Source: Burkholderia latens | GTDB taxonomy: Bacteria > Pseudomonadota > Gammaproteobacteria > Burkholderiales > Burkholderiaceae | NCBI RefSeq assembly: GCF_902499045.1 | Contig: NZ_CABVPL010000012.1 | Location: 1 to 64,000 of the forward strand | Reading direction: 5' to 3' | Length of the DNA: 64,000 bases | Shown here: positions 48,295-57,071 of the stretch, piece by piece | How the letters are laid out: the number at the start of each line of letters is the position of its first letter | Position numbering within the stretch: position 1 is the first letter of the stretch | Translations under genes and position numbers: made by a program | The notes under the pieces: model-generated | Databases searched by the model: none | Seen by the model: only the letters and a program-made list of their open reading frames with translations | What the model was told of the DNA's origin: nothing

Positions 48295-51200
48295 TCAATC
48301 GCGCGCATCCAGCGCGGGCTGCAGTGCCGGCTCGGCCGGCGATGCCGGTTCATGCCGGCCGTGGCGTGCAGCGGCGGAATGGCCGGGCCGGATCCTGTAC
48401 CAGATCGCGTACATCGCCGGCAGGAACACGAGCGTGAGGATCGTTCCCGCGAACGTGCCGCCGATCAGCGTGTACGCGAGCGTGCCCCAGAACACCGAAT
48501 GCGTGAGCGGAATGAACGCGAGTACGGCCGCCATCGCGGTCAGGATCACCGGGCGCGCCCGCTGAACGGTCGCTTCGACCACTGCATGGAACGGATCGAG
48601 TCCCGCCTGTTCGTTCTGGTGAATCTGCCCGATCAGGATCAGCGTGTTGCGCATCAGGATCCCCGATAGCGCAATGAGGCCGACCAGCGCATTGATGCCG
48701 AACGGCTGCCCGAACAGGATCAGCGTCGGCACCACGCCGATCAGCCCGAGCGGGCTCGTCATGAACACCATCACCATCGCGGAGATCGATCGCACCTGGA
48801 AGATGATGATCACGAGCGTGATCGCCAGCATGATCGGGAACAGCGGCAGCATCGCCTTCGTCGCCTTGCCCGATTCCTCGATGGAGCCCGCTTCCTCGAT
48901 CCGATAGCCGCTCGGCAGCCGCGCGATGATCGGTTGCAGCTGCTTCGTGATCGCGGTCGAGACGTCCGGTGGCTGCAAGCCGTCGGCGATGTCGCCGCGC
49001 ACGGTGATCGTCGGCACGCGATCGCGCCAGCGCATGATCGGTTCCTCCATCCGAACGTCGGCCTTGCCGACCTGCGACAGCGGAATGCGCTCCCCGTTCG
49101 TGCCGGCGAGCGTGAAGTCGTCGAGCCGCGCCGGGTCGAGCCGCGCATCGCCGCCCGAACGGGCGATCACCTGCACGGTCCGGATGTCCTCGCGCACCGC
49201 GGTGACGGGCACCCCGGTCAACAGGAACTGCAATTGCCGAGAAACCGCGCTGGAGGTCAGCCCGACGGCCTGCAGGCGATCCTGCTGCAGCGTGAAATGC
49301 AGCGTCGGCGCGCGCGTGCCCCAATCGGCATTGACGGTGCGCATCATCGGGCTGCCGTTCATCACGTGCTGCACGTCGGCCGCAATGGCGCGCAACGTGT
49401 CGGGATCGGGGCCGGTGACGCGATACGCGACCGGGAACGGCGAATACGGGCCGAACACGAGTTGCGTCACGCGTACGCGCGCTTCGGGCGCGAGCCCGTC
49501 GGCGATGGCGCGCCGCAGCCGCGCCTTCAGCGCTTCACGCTCCTCCTGACTGTCCGTGCGGATCACGATCTTCGCGAACGACGGATCGGGCAGCTCCGGC
49601 CCCATCGCCAGATAGAAGCGCGGCGCGCCCTGGCCGACGTACGCGGTGACGATGCGCGCTTCCTTCTGCTTCGCGAGCCACGCCTCGACCTTCGACGTCG
49701 CGGCGCTCGTTTGAGAAATCGACGTGCCGTACGGCATCTGCACCTCGATCAGCACCTCGGGGCGATCGGAGACCGGAAAGAACTGCTTCTTGACGATCGC
49801 CATCCCGAGTATCGCGAGCACGAACAGGCCGACGACCGAGCCGGCGACGAGCCATTTGCGTGCGATGACACGCGCGAGTACCTGACGGAAGCGGTTGTAG
49901 CGCGGCGTATCGTAGATCGCATCGTGGCCGCCTTCGATCTTCCTGAACTCGGGCAGCATCTTCACGCCGAGGTAGGGCGTGAACACCACCGCGACGACCC
50001 ACGATGCGATCAGCGCGATCCCGACGATCCAGAACATGTTGCTGGTGTATTCACCGGCGGTCGAGCGCGCGAAGCCGTTCGGCATGAAACCGACCGCGGT
50101 GACGAGCGTGCCGGCCAGCATCGGCGCGGCCGTATGGCTCCACGCGTACGCGGACGCGGCCACGCGACCGTAGCCTTCCTCCATCTTCACGACCATCATT
50201 TCGATCGCGATGATCGCGTCGTCGACGAGCAGCCCGAGCGCGAGAATCAGCGAGCCGAGCGTGATGCGGTCGAAGTTCTTGCCGGTGGCGGCCATCACGA
50301 CGAACACCACGGCGAGCGTCAACGGCACGGCCGCGGCGACGACGAGGCCCACGCGCCAGCCCATGCTGACGAAGCTCACCAGCATGACGACGAGCAGCGC
50401 GGCGAAGAACTTGACCATGAACTCGTCGACGGCCGAGCTGATGTTCACCGACTGGTCGGTGACCTTGGTCAGGCTCATGCCGAGCGGCAGCCCCGCATTG
50501 ATCGCGCCGACTTCGCGGTCCAGCGCGCGGCCGAGGTCGAGGCCGTTCCAGCCGTCGCGCATCACGATGCCGAGCAGCAGCGCGGGCTCGCCGTTGTTGC
50601 GGATCAGGAACGTCGACGGATCCTCGTAGCCGCGCTCGACGGTGGCGAGGTCGGACAGTTTCAGCGTGCGGCCCTGCGACACGATAGGCGTGTCGCGGAT
50701 CTTCTGGAGCTTGTCGAATGCGCCGTCCACGCGGATGAAGATCTCGGGCCCGCGCGTCTCCACGGAGCCGGCCGCCGTCAGCAGGTTCTGGCCGTTGAGC
50801 GCGGCGAACACGTCCTGCGGGCTGACGCCGAGCGTCGCGAGCCGCTCGTGCGACAACTGCACGTAGATGCGCTCGGCCTGCTCGCCGATGATGTCGACCT
50901 TCTTCACGCCGGCCACATGCAGCAGCCGCTGGCGCAACGCCTCGGCGTCGCGCACCAGCAGCCGCTGCGGTTCGCCCTTGGCCTTCAGCGCGAACAGCGC
51001 GAACGTGACGTCCGCGTATTCGTCGTTGACGAGCGGCCCGATCACGCCGGCCGGCAGATCGTTCGCCGTATCGCCGATCTTCTTGCGCGCCTGATAGAAC
51101 TGCTCCTGCACCTCGGACGGCGGTGTGCTGTCGAGCAGCGTCAGCGTCGTGATCGCGAGGCCGGGGCGCGTATACGTTTCGGTGCGGTCGTACCAGCGCA

Positions 51201-51435
51201 GCTCCTGCATGCGCTTCTCGATCTTCTCCGCGACCTGATCGTGCATTTCCTGCGCGGTCGCGCCCGGCCATGCGCTGACGATCGTCATCACCTTGATCGT
51301 GAACGCCGGGTCTTCCGCGCGGCCCAGCTTGAAGAACGACACGAGGCCCGCGAGCGAAATCAGGCAGATCAGGAACAGCGTGATCGCGCGCTCGCGCACG
51401 GCGAGTGCCGACAGGTTGAAACGGCGTTCGCTCAC
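48295..51435 (-). CDS. RND efflux pump inner-membrane permease (HAE-1 type)
   Basis: 1046 residues, 12 membrane segments and two large periplasmic loops. The paired Asp of the proton relay is in ALGLLVDDAIIAIEMM (TM4). WPGATAQEMHDQVAEKIE and SVFWGTLAYTLIGGTFAGTILTLVFLPAMYAIW are family-typical. It exports drugs or metabolites with the adaptor encoded just upstream and the outer-membrane factor across the repressor gene. The GTG start overlaps the adaptor stop (GTGA), which marks translational coupling. Confidence 0.93.
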   Translation of the reverse strand: MSERRFNLSALAVRERAITLFLICLISLAGLVSFFKLGRAEDPAFTIKVMTIVSAWPGATAQEMHDQVAEKIEKRMQELRWYDRTETYTRPGLAITTLTLLDSTPPSEVQEQFYQARKKIGDTANDLPAGVIGPLVNDEYADVTFALFALKAKGEPQRLLVRDAEALRQRLLHVAGVKKVDIIGEQAERIYVQLSHERLATLGVSPQDVFAALNGQNLLTAAGSVETRGPEIFIRVDGAFDKLQKIRDTPIVSQGRTLKLSDLATVERGYEDPSTFLIRNNGEPALLLGIVMRDGWNGLDLGRALDREVGAINAGLPLGMSLTKVTDQSVNISSAVDEFMVKFFAALLVVMLVSFVSMGWRVGLVVAAAVPLTLAVVFVVMAATGKNFDRITLGSLILALGLLVDDAIIAIEMMVVKMEEGYGRVAASAYAWSHTAAPMLAGTLVTAVGFMPNGFARSTAGEYTSNMFWIVGIALIASWVVAVVFTPYLGVKMLPEFRKIEGGHDAIYDTPRYNRFRQVLARVIARKWLVAGSVVGLFVLAILGMAIVKKQFFPVSDRPEVLIEVQMPYGTSISQTSAATSKVEAWLAKQKEARIVTAYVGQGAPRFYLAMGPELPDPSFAKIVIRTDSQEEREALKARLRRAIADGLAPEARVRVTQLVFGPYSPFPVAYRVTGPDPDTLRAIAADVQHVMNGSPMMRTVNADWGTRAPTLHFTLQQDRLQAVGLTSSAVSRQLQFLLTGVPVTAVREDIRTVQVIARSGGDARLDPARLDDFTLAGTNGERIPLSQVGKADVRMEEPIMRWRDRVPTITVRGDIADGLQPPDVSTAITKQLQPIIARLPSGYRIEEAGSIEESGKATKAMLPLFPIMLAITLVIIIFQVRSISAMVMVFMTSPLGLIGVVPTLILFGQPFGINALVGLIALSGILMRNTLILIGQIHQNEQAGLDPFHAVVEATVQRARPVILTAMAAVLAFIPLTHSVFWGTLAYTLIGGTFAGTILTLVFLPAMYAIWYRIRPGHSAAARHGRHEPASPAEPALQPALDARD

Positions 51436-52562
51436 GGCCGTGCTCCTTCGTTCGTGGCCGCCGCCACCGCGGCGACCGGCGCGGACACGCGCACCGCTTC
51501 GCCGTCGCGCAGCATCTGCGCGCCGAGCGCGACGACCCGTTCGCTCTGCTTCAGTGCGCCCGACACGAGTGCGCTGTCGTCGTCCACACGCTCGACGGTG
51601 ACGGACCGCCATCCCACCTTCGGAGGCTCTCCGGCGACCACCCACACGCCGGGCCCCTTGCCGGCGTCCAGCAGCGCGCCGATCGGCACCTGCATGCCGC
51701 GTTGCGGTGTCGCCCGCGCGTCGTCCGGAATGCGGATCGTGACGGTCGCGCCGAGCGGTGCGTCGGCCAGCGCGCCTTGAAGCACGTAGCGCGCTTCGAA
51801 CGTGCGCGTTCTGGCATCGGCGGTATCGGAAAGCTGGCGCAGCGTCGCGGGCACGCTGACGTCCGGCTTGCCGAACAGCCCGGCCTGCGCGACCGACCCG
51901 AGCGCCGGGCGCAAGGTTTCCGGCAGCTGGATCGTCGCCTCGCGGCTGCCGGCGTGCGCGAGCCGAACCACCGGCTGCCCGGCGCTGACGACCTGGCCGG
52001 GTTCCGCGAGCGTTTCCATCACGACGCCGTCGCCGTCCGCGACGAGTTCCGCATAGCCGGTCGCATTGCGCGCGACGTCGGCGTCGGCCTCGGCGGCGCT
52101 CAACTGCGCTTTGGCCGCATCGGCCGCGGCCTTGGCCTGGTCATAGGCCGACGCCGATATCGCGCCGGTGCCGCGCAGGTCGCGGTAGCGCGCTTCGTCC
52201 TCGGCGGTCTGTCGCGCGCGGGCCCGTGCGGCGGCCACGGCCTCGTCGCGTGCGCGCGCCGCGAGTTTCAGGTCGACGGGATCGATCCGCATCAGCGGCT
52301 GGCCGCGCCGGACGGTCTGCCCGGTGTCGACGAGGCGCGCCAGCACCTTGCCGGACACGCGAAACCCGAGGTCGCTCTGCACGCGGGCGGCGACGGTGCC
52401 GGTAAAGGCGCGCGACGCGGGTGCCGACACCTGCACGATGGCGGTACGCACGAGCGGCGCTTCCGTGCGCGGATCGGACGGCGCTTTGCCGCTGCACGCG
52501 GCTAGCGCGACGGGCAGTGCGGACGCAGCTGCGAGGAGAAGAATGGGGCGACGCCGGACCAT
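51432..52562 (-). CDS. RND efflux periplasmic adaptor (membrane fusion lipoprotein)
   Basis: 376 residues. A lipobox (VALAAC, Cys23) anchors it to the inner membrane. Then come the barrel-lipoyl halves (GTVAARVQSDLGFRVSGKVL, LVDTGQTVRRGQPLMRIDP and VADGDGVVMETLAEPGQVVSAGQPVVRL) flanking a helical hairpin (about residues 100-160). It links the permease to the outer-membrane factor. The gene begins downstream of the TetR operator at 52608 and ends overlapping the permease start. Confidence 0.93.
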   Translation of the reverse strand: MVRRRPILLLAAASALPVALAACSGKAPSDPRTEAPLVRTAIVQVSAPASRAFTGTVAARVQSDLGFRVSGKVLARLVDTGQTVRRGQPLMRIDPVDLKLAARARDEAVAAARARARQTAEDEARYRDLRGTGAISASAYDQAKAAADAAKAQLSAAEADADVARNATGYAELVADGDGVVMETLAEPGQVVSAGQPVVRLAHAGSREATIQLPETLRPALGSVAQAGLFGKPDVSVPATLRQLSDTADARTRTFEARYVLQGALADAPLGATVTIRIPDDARATPQRGMQVPIGALLDAGKGPGVWVVAGEPPKVGWRSVTVERVDDDSALVSGALKQSERVVALGAQMLRDGEAVRVSAPVAAVAAATNEGARP

Positions 52563-52595
52563 GAAAGACCCACTGACGAAGTGATCGGGGCTTTC

Positions 52596-52624
52596 ATTGT
52601 GGGTCTAGTGACCAAATTAGTCAA
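52596..52624 (-). promoter_or_regulatory. Predicted promoter of the adaptor-permease operon
   Basis: Minus strand TTGACT, 17 nt, CACAAT. The -35 lies inside the spacer of the TetR dyad at 52608-52631, so bound repressor would block RNA polymerase. Confidence 0.4.
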
Positions 52625-52631
52625 TGGTCAC
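52608..52631. promoter_or_regulatory. TetR operator 1 (adaptor-permease side)
   Basis: Perfect dyad GTGACCA-N10-TGGTCAC between the end of the tetR gene and the adaptor start. The same GTGACCA arm occurs in operator 2. Confidence 0.7.
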
Positions 52632-52644
52632 AAATGGGGCTGGT

Positions 52645-53262
52645 TCACGGCGCGAGGCTGCGCAGCACGAGGCTCGACAATTGGGCGGGCGCGGCGTCGG
52701 TCGTGTCGAGGTTGTACTGCAGCAGCAGCGGGTTCAGGTACGGCCGCATCACGAGGTAGATCGCCGTCGCGGCTTCGTCCAGCGGCGTCTTGCGCTCGAA
52801 CTCGCCGCTTTGCCGGCCTTCCTGCAGCACGTCCTGCAGCAGCTGCTGCACGCGCGCCTCGTAGGCCTGCACCGACTGCCAGTTTTCAGTGGCGGCCGAC
52901 GCGGCGATGTCGTACAGCTTGCGGTCGCGGAAGAACAGCCGCAGGCTTGCCTCCGTGGAGACCTTGAACATCCGCCGCAGCTTTTCGGTGGGCCGCTCGG
53001 CCTCGGCGACGGCCGCGCGCACGTCCGTCTCGATCTCGCGCAGGCAGTTCCCGCAGATCATCTCGCCGATCGCCTGTTTCGACTCGAAGAACTTGTAGAT
53101 ATAGGCCTTCGAGAAGCCGATCGCCTTCGCCAGGTCGGACACGGTCGTCTTTTCATAGCCGTACCGGCTGAAGTGCTCGGTGGCCGCGGCGACGATCTGA
53201 TCCCGCACGTCGTGGTCGGCCGGGCCGCGCGCGGGGGCGTCGGAAGGAATGGTTTTTTTCAT
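52645..53262 (-). CDS. TetR family repressor of the RND pump
   Basis: 205 residues. The N-terminal HTH is typical: DQIVAAATEHFSRYGYEKTTVSDLAKAIGFSKAYIYKFFESKQAI. The C-terminal ligand domain includes ATAIYLVMRPYLNPLLLQYNL. Related dyads lie on both sides of the gene, before the adaptor operon and before the divergent outer-membrane gene, so it probably represses both units and itself. Confidence 0.9.
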   Translation of the reverse strand: MKKTIPSDAPARGPADHDVRDQIVAAATEHFSRYGYEKTTVSDLAKAIGFSKAYIYKFFESKQAIGEMICGNCLREIETDVRAAVAEAERPTEKLRRMFKVSTEASLRLFFRDRKLYDIAASAATENWQSVQAYEARVQQLLQDVLQEGRQSGEFERKTPLDEAATAIYLVMRPYLNPLLLQYNLDTTDAAPAQLSSLVLRSLAP

Positions 53263-53281
53263 GAGCTGCAGCTAACAGGAA

Positions 53282-53309
53282 TGGACAACGAGTGACCATT
53301 TGGTATTAT
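53282..53309 (+). promoter_or_regulatory. Predicted promoter of the outer-membrane factor gene
   Basis: TGGACA, 16 nt, TATTAT. TetR operator 2 covers the spacer and -10. The predicted start is near 53316. Confidence 0.45.
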
Positions 53310-53316
53310 AGTCACT
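53291..53316. promoter_or_regulatory. TetR operator 2 (outer-membrane factor / tetR side)
   Basis: Dyad AGTGAC-N14-GTCACT; the left half extends to AGTGACCA, as in operator 1. It lies between the divergent tetR and outer-membrane factor genes. Confidence 0.65.
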
Positions 53317-53340
53317 ACCGTGTTCTTGCTAAAAACCGTC

Positions 53341-54801
53341 ATGCTACCCAAACCCATCGTTGCCGCGGTGCTTGCCGCGATCCTGTCGGCCGGGTGCGCC
53401 GTCGGCCCCGATTACGCGCGGCCGGACGTCGCGATGCCGCAGCGGTTCCAGGGCCAGAGCGCGGTCGATCAACGCCATGCGGCTGCGGAAGCCGACCTCG
53501 CGACATGGTGGGCCGGCTTCGGCGATCCGCAGATGACGCGCTTCATCACGCTGGCGCTCGCGCAAAACCTCGATCTCGCGCAGGCCGCGGCGCGGGTCCA
53601 GCAAGCGCGGGCAGGGCTCGGCGCGGCGAATGCAGCGCTGCTGCCGTCGGGCAGCGTGAGCGGGCAGGCGGCGCGGGCGTACCAGTCGGTCGAAACGCCG
53701 TTGGGGCGTGTGTTGAACGCGACGCCTGGCTTCGATCGCCACGGCAACGACTACGAGGCCGACTTCAATGCGAGCTGGGAGCTGGACCTGTTCGGCGGAT
53801 TGCGCCGCGGCCGCGAAGCAGCACTTGCCGACTATCAGGCATCCGAAGCGGCGGCGGTCGCGACGCGGCTCGCCGTCGCCGCGCAGACCGCGGACACCTA
53901 CATCACGATCCGCGGGCTGCAGGGCCGGTTGAAGGTCGCGCGGCATCAGGTGCAGACCGAGCAGGATCTGCTCTCGACCATCAATCTGCTGTATGGAAAG
54001 GGGCTCGCGGCGGAGCTGCAGGTCAGGCAGGCCGAAGGCGCGCTCGCGCAGGTGCGCGCGACGGTGCCGGTGCTCGAAGCGGCGCTCGACGCGGCGATGA
54101 ACGCGCTCGACGTGATGCTCGGGGTGCAGCCCGGCACGCATCGTGCCGAACTGCTCGCCGACGGCGACGTGCCGGCGGCACCGCGGATCGCGGCGACGGG
54201 CACGCCCGGCGAACTGCTCGCGCGCAGGCCCGACCTGATCGTCGCCGAGCGGCGCGTGGCGGCGTCGAATGCGCGCATCGGCGTGGCGATTGCCGAGTAT
54301 TACCCGAAGCTCTCGCTGAGCGGATTGCTCGGTAGCGCGACGACGATGGGCGCGGGCAATCTGTTCTCCGGAGGCGCGAACCAGGCTGCGGGCGTGCTCG
54401 GCCTGCGCTGGCGCCTGTTCGATTTCGGCCGGATCAACGCGCAGATCGCACAGGCGAAAGGGCAGGATGCCGAGATGCTCGCCGCGTACCGGCTCGCGGC
54501 ACTGCACGCGACCGAGGACGTCGAAAATGCGTTCTCCGCGCTCGTCAAACGCGACGAACAGGCCGCCGTGCTCGCCGAAGGCGTCGCTTCGCTCGGCCGC
54601 GCGCGGGCCGCGTCGTTCGCGGCGTACCAGAAAGGCGTCGTCAGCCTGATCGAAGTGTTGCAGGCCGACGAAAGCCTGCTGCGCGCTTCCGACCAGCGCG
54701 TGCAGGCGCAAACCGAATCCGCGCGCGCGGCGGTGGCCGCGTTCAAGGCGCTTGGGGGCGGATGGCAGCCGCCGGCAACCGAGGCCGTTGCGAGCCGGTA
54801 A
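53341..54801 (+). CDS. Outer-membrane efflux lipoprotein (NodT/OprM type)
   Basis: 486 residues. The signal peptide ends in a lipobox (LSAGC, Cys19), followed by AVGPDYARPDV, the usual opening of NodT-type channels. Two TolC-like repeats follow (AQNLDLAQAAARVQQARAGLGAANAALLPS and RRVAASNARIGVAIAEYYPKLSLSG). It completes a tripartite pump with the adaptor and permease. A GTG 21 nt earlier is a possible alternative start; neither has a good ribosome binding site. Confidence 0.93.
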   Translation: MLPKPIVAAVLAAILSAGCAVGPDYARPDVAMPQRFQGQSAVDQRHAAAEADLATWWAGFGDPQMTRFITLALAQNLDLAQAAARVQQARAGLGAANAALLPSGSVSGQAARAYQSVETPLGRVLNATPGFDRHGNDYEADFNASWELDLFGGLRRGREAALADYQASEAAAVATRLAVAAQTADTYITIRGLQGRLKVARHQVQTEQDLLSTINLLYGKGLAAELQVRQAEGALAQVRATVPVLEAALDAAMNALDVMLGVQPGTHRAELLADGDVPAAPRIAATGTPGELLARRPDLIVAERRVAASNARIGVAIAEYYPKLSLSGLLGSATTMGAGNLFSGGANQAAGVLGLRWRLFDFGRINAQIAQAKGQDAEMLAAYRLAALHATEDVENAFSALVKRDEQAAVLAEGVASLGRARAASFAAYQKGVVSLIEVLQADESLLRASDQRVQAQTESARAAVAAFKALGGGWQPPATEAVASR

Positions 54802-55116
54802 CGGGCGCGCGGAATGACGTCGGCGCGCAGGCGGGCGAAACGGCCAGATGGAGAGATGCGGCGTCGATTTCGTCGAGTGTGCCGCGGGGGCCGAGCATTA
54901 GGCGCGGTGCAGACGTTCGTCGTCCGCGCACCCTCCGCGGGTCGCGATGTCGCGCTCGCGGGCCGGTACGAGGGTCTGCCGGTCGTTCGGCTCGTGGATT
55001 GCGGTCGAGCCGCGACGGTGTTGCCGATTCGAGCGTGCCGCGGACGGCACCGGGCATGCTCCATCGACGGCGCGCAGGGTATGCGCAGTTGATCCGGCAG
55101 TGCGCAGGCTACGCCG
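54802..55116. other. Intergenic region, no gene seen
   Basis: 315 nt between the convergent outer-membrane factor and cytochrome genes. No supported frame, and no strong terminator hairpin with a T-run was found. Confidence 0.6.
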
Positions 55117-56673
55117 CTATCGATGAATCGCCGCGCGCAACCGGCGCACGTCCTGCTCCGACACCGGCGCGGCGCGATTGCCCCACGCGCCGCGCACATA
55201 GTTGACGACCGCGGCGATCTCGCTGCTCGTCAGTGCGCTACGCATCGCCGGCATGCGCTGCACTGGTCCCTGTGAACCCGGCGCGGGCCGCGCGCCTTCC
55301 ACCACGATCCGGATCACGCTAGTCGGATCGGTTGACAGCACGGCTGAATTGCCGGCGAGCGGCGGCCCGTGATCGCGCACGCCGGTACCGTCCGCGCCGT
55401 GGCACCGTGCACAGAACCCTGCATACACGCCGGCCCCCGGCGCCTGCTGGCCGCCTTCCGGCCGCGGCCCGGCCGGCGTCAGACGCGCGACGCCGATGCC
55501 GAGCGGATTGGTCGCGGCAGTCGGTTGCGCGGGCAACGATTTCACGTAGACGGCGATTGCACGGCGGTCGGCCTCGGTCAGCAACGCAGTACTCTCGCCG
55601 ACGACGGGCCCCATTGCGCCGAATACGGAGCCGCGCGCCGCATGGCCGCTGCGCAGGAAAGTGGCGACGTCGTCGACGCTCCAGCGGCCGAGGCCGTCCT
55701 GGTCCGCGCCGGTCAGGTTCGGCGCGAACCAGTGATCGTTGACCCCGCCGGTCAGGAACGCCGCGCCGTGCTCGTCGTAGCCGCGCTCGTTGTAGGCCGG
55801 CCCGCGCGGCGTATGGCACGCGCCGCAGTGGCCGAGCCCCTGCACCAGATACGCGCCGCGATTCCATTCCGCCGATCGCGACGGCTGCGGCACGAAGCGG
55901 TCGCGGTTCGCGAACGCGAGGTTCCACAGCCCGAGCGCCCAGCGCTGGTTGAACGGAAACGGCAGTTGCGTGAGCCGTGCCGCGTTCGCGGACGGCGCGA
56001 CGCCGCGCATGAAGTACGCATAGAGCGCGCGCACGTCGTCGTCGGTCATGCGCGCGAACGACGGGTACGGCATCGCCGGATACAGGCGGCTGCCGTCCGC
56101 GCGCACGCCGCGCCGCACCGCGTCGTCGAATTCGCGCAGCGTGTAGTTGCCGATTCCGTGCGTGCGATCCGGCGTGATGTTCGGCGCGTAGATCGGCCCG
56201 AACGGCGAATTCACCGGCTGGCCTCCAGCGTACGGCGTATGATCGGCCGCGTCGTGACACGCCGAGCAATCGCCGGCGAGCGCGAGGTAGCGGCCGCGCG
56301 CGATGGTCGCGGCGTCGGCGCTTGCGGCGGCCGCGGCCACGATGGGCCGCCGCGCGGCCGCGGCGGACGACGCGCTCGGCGGCGCAGCCGCCGCCGACGC
56401 CGGCACTGCGGCACGCGATGCGGCGAGCCGCGGATCGCTGTTTATGCGGGCCGACATCGATGCACCGGCGTCGGCCGCCGACGCGCGAATCCGCACGAAG
56501 CGCCAGCCCGACGCGGGCTCAGGCGCTTCCGCCTGCGACGCGGCGTCCGGCGTATCGTCGGCCGACATCGCGCGATCGTCCTCATGCACGTCGCAGGCCG
56601 CAAGCGCGACGCACAGCGCGAGCGCGATGCCCGCGCGGCGACGCGTGATGGAAACCGCACCGGACCTGATCAT
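55117..56673 (-). CDS. Triheme cytochrome c lipoprotein
   Basis: 518 residues. The signal peptide ends in a lipobox (LAAC, Cys27). An Ala/Ser/Pro-rich low-complexity linker of roughly 100 residues follows. Then come three c-type heme motifs, CSACH, CGACH and CARCH, each with its domain, resembling the cytochrome subunit of alcohol or gluconate dehydrogenases. It probably feeds electrons from a periplasmic dehydrogenase to the oxidase encoded upstream. Its start overlaps the stop of the small membrane protein gene (ATGA); an ATG two codons earlier (56679) is also possible. It is the last gene of the oxidase operon. Confidence 0.9.
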   Translation of the reverse strand: MIRSGAVSITRRRAGIALALCVALAACDVHEDDRAMSADDTPDAASQAEAPEPASGWRFVRIRASAADAGASMSARINSDPRLAASRAAVPASAAAAPPSASSAAAARRPIVAAAAASADAATIARGRYLALAGDCSACHDAADHTPYAGGQPVNSPFGPIYAPNITPDRTHGIGNYTLREFDDAVRRGVRADGSRLYPAMPYPSFARMTDDDVRALYAYFMRGVAPSANAARLTQLPFPFNQRWALGLWNLAFANRDRFVPQPSRSAEWNRGAYLVQGLGHCGACHTPRGPAYNERGYDEHGAAFLTGGVNDHWFAPNLTGADQDGLGRWSVDDVATFLRSGHAARGSVFGAMGPVVGESTALLTEADRRAIAVYVKSLPAQPTAATNPLGIGVARLTPAGPRPEGGQQAPGAGVYAGFCARCHGADGTGVRDHGPPLAGNSAVLSTDPTSVIRIVVEGARPAPGSQGPVQRMPAMRSALTSSEIAAVVNYVRGAWGNRAAPVSEQDVRRLRAAIHR

Positions 56674-57071
56674 CGCCATGGACTGCACGGCCCCACGAAA
56701 GCGGTGACGATCCCCGTGAACACGAGGCCGATCACGAAACCGAGCGCGGCGAGCATCCCGCAGCGCGCGAGGAACCGCGTGCTGTCGTCGCGCGTCGCGG
56801 CCTGCGCGTTCGCGCCATGCGAGCGTTGCCACGTGCGCACGAGCCATGCGGCGAACACGGCCGCCAGCGCGAACGTGGACGCGGCAATCAGCGCCAGCCA
56901 TACGCCGACGTGCGCCCAGCGCGGCGCGGCCTGCGCGACGCCAAGCGGATAGCACGCGGTCGATGCGAGCGTCTCGGACGCGAGCATCTGCGCGAACCAC
57001 AGCGCCGGCGCGCCGACCAGGCCGGCCGCGATCGCGAGCAACGGCGTCCACGCGCGTCGTGTGCCGCTCAT
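56670..57071 (-). CDS. Small membrane protein of the oxidase operon (133 aa)
   Basis: Not recognised as a named family. Three hydrophobic segments are clear (TPLLAIAAGLVGAPALWFAQML, WAHVGVWLALIAASTFALAAVFAAWLV and MLAALGFVIGLVFTGIVTAFVG). Both ends overlap neighbours by 4 nt (ATGA with the subunit I-III fusion and with the cytochrome). This position suits a small subunit or assembly factor, in the place often taken by subunit IV. Confidence 0.8.
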   Translation of the reverse strand: MSGTRRAWTPLLAIAAGLVGAPALWFAQMLASETLASTACYPLGVAQAAPRWAHVGVWLALIAASTFALAAVFAAWLVRTWQRSHGANAQAATRDDSTRFLARCGMLAALGFVIGLVFTGIVTAFVGPCSPWR

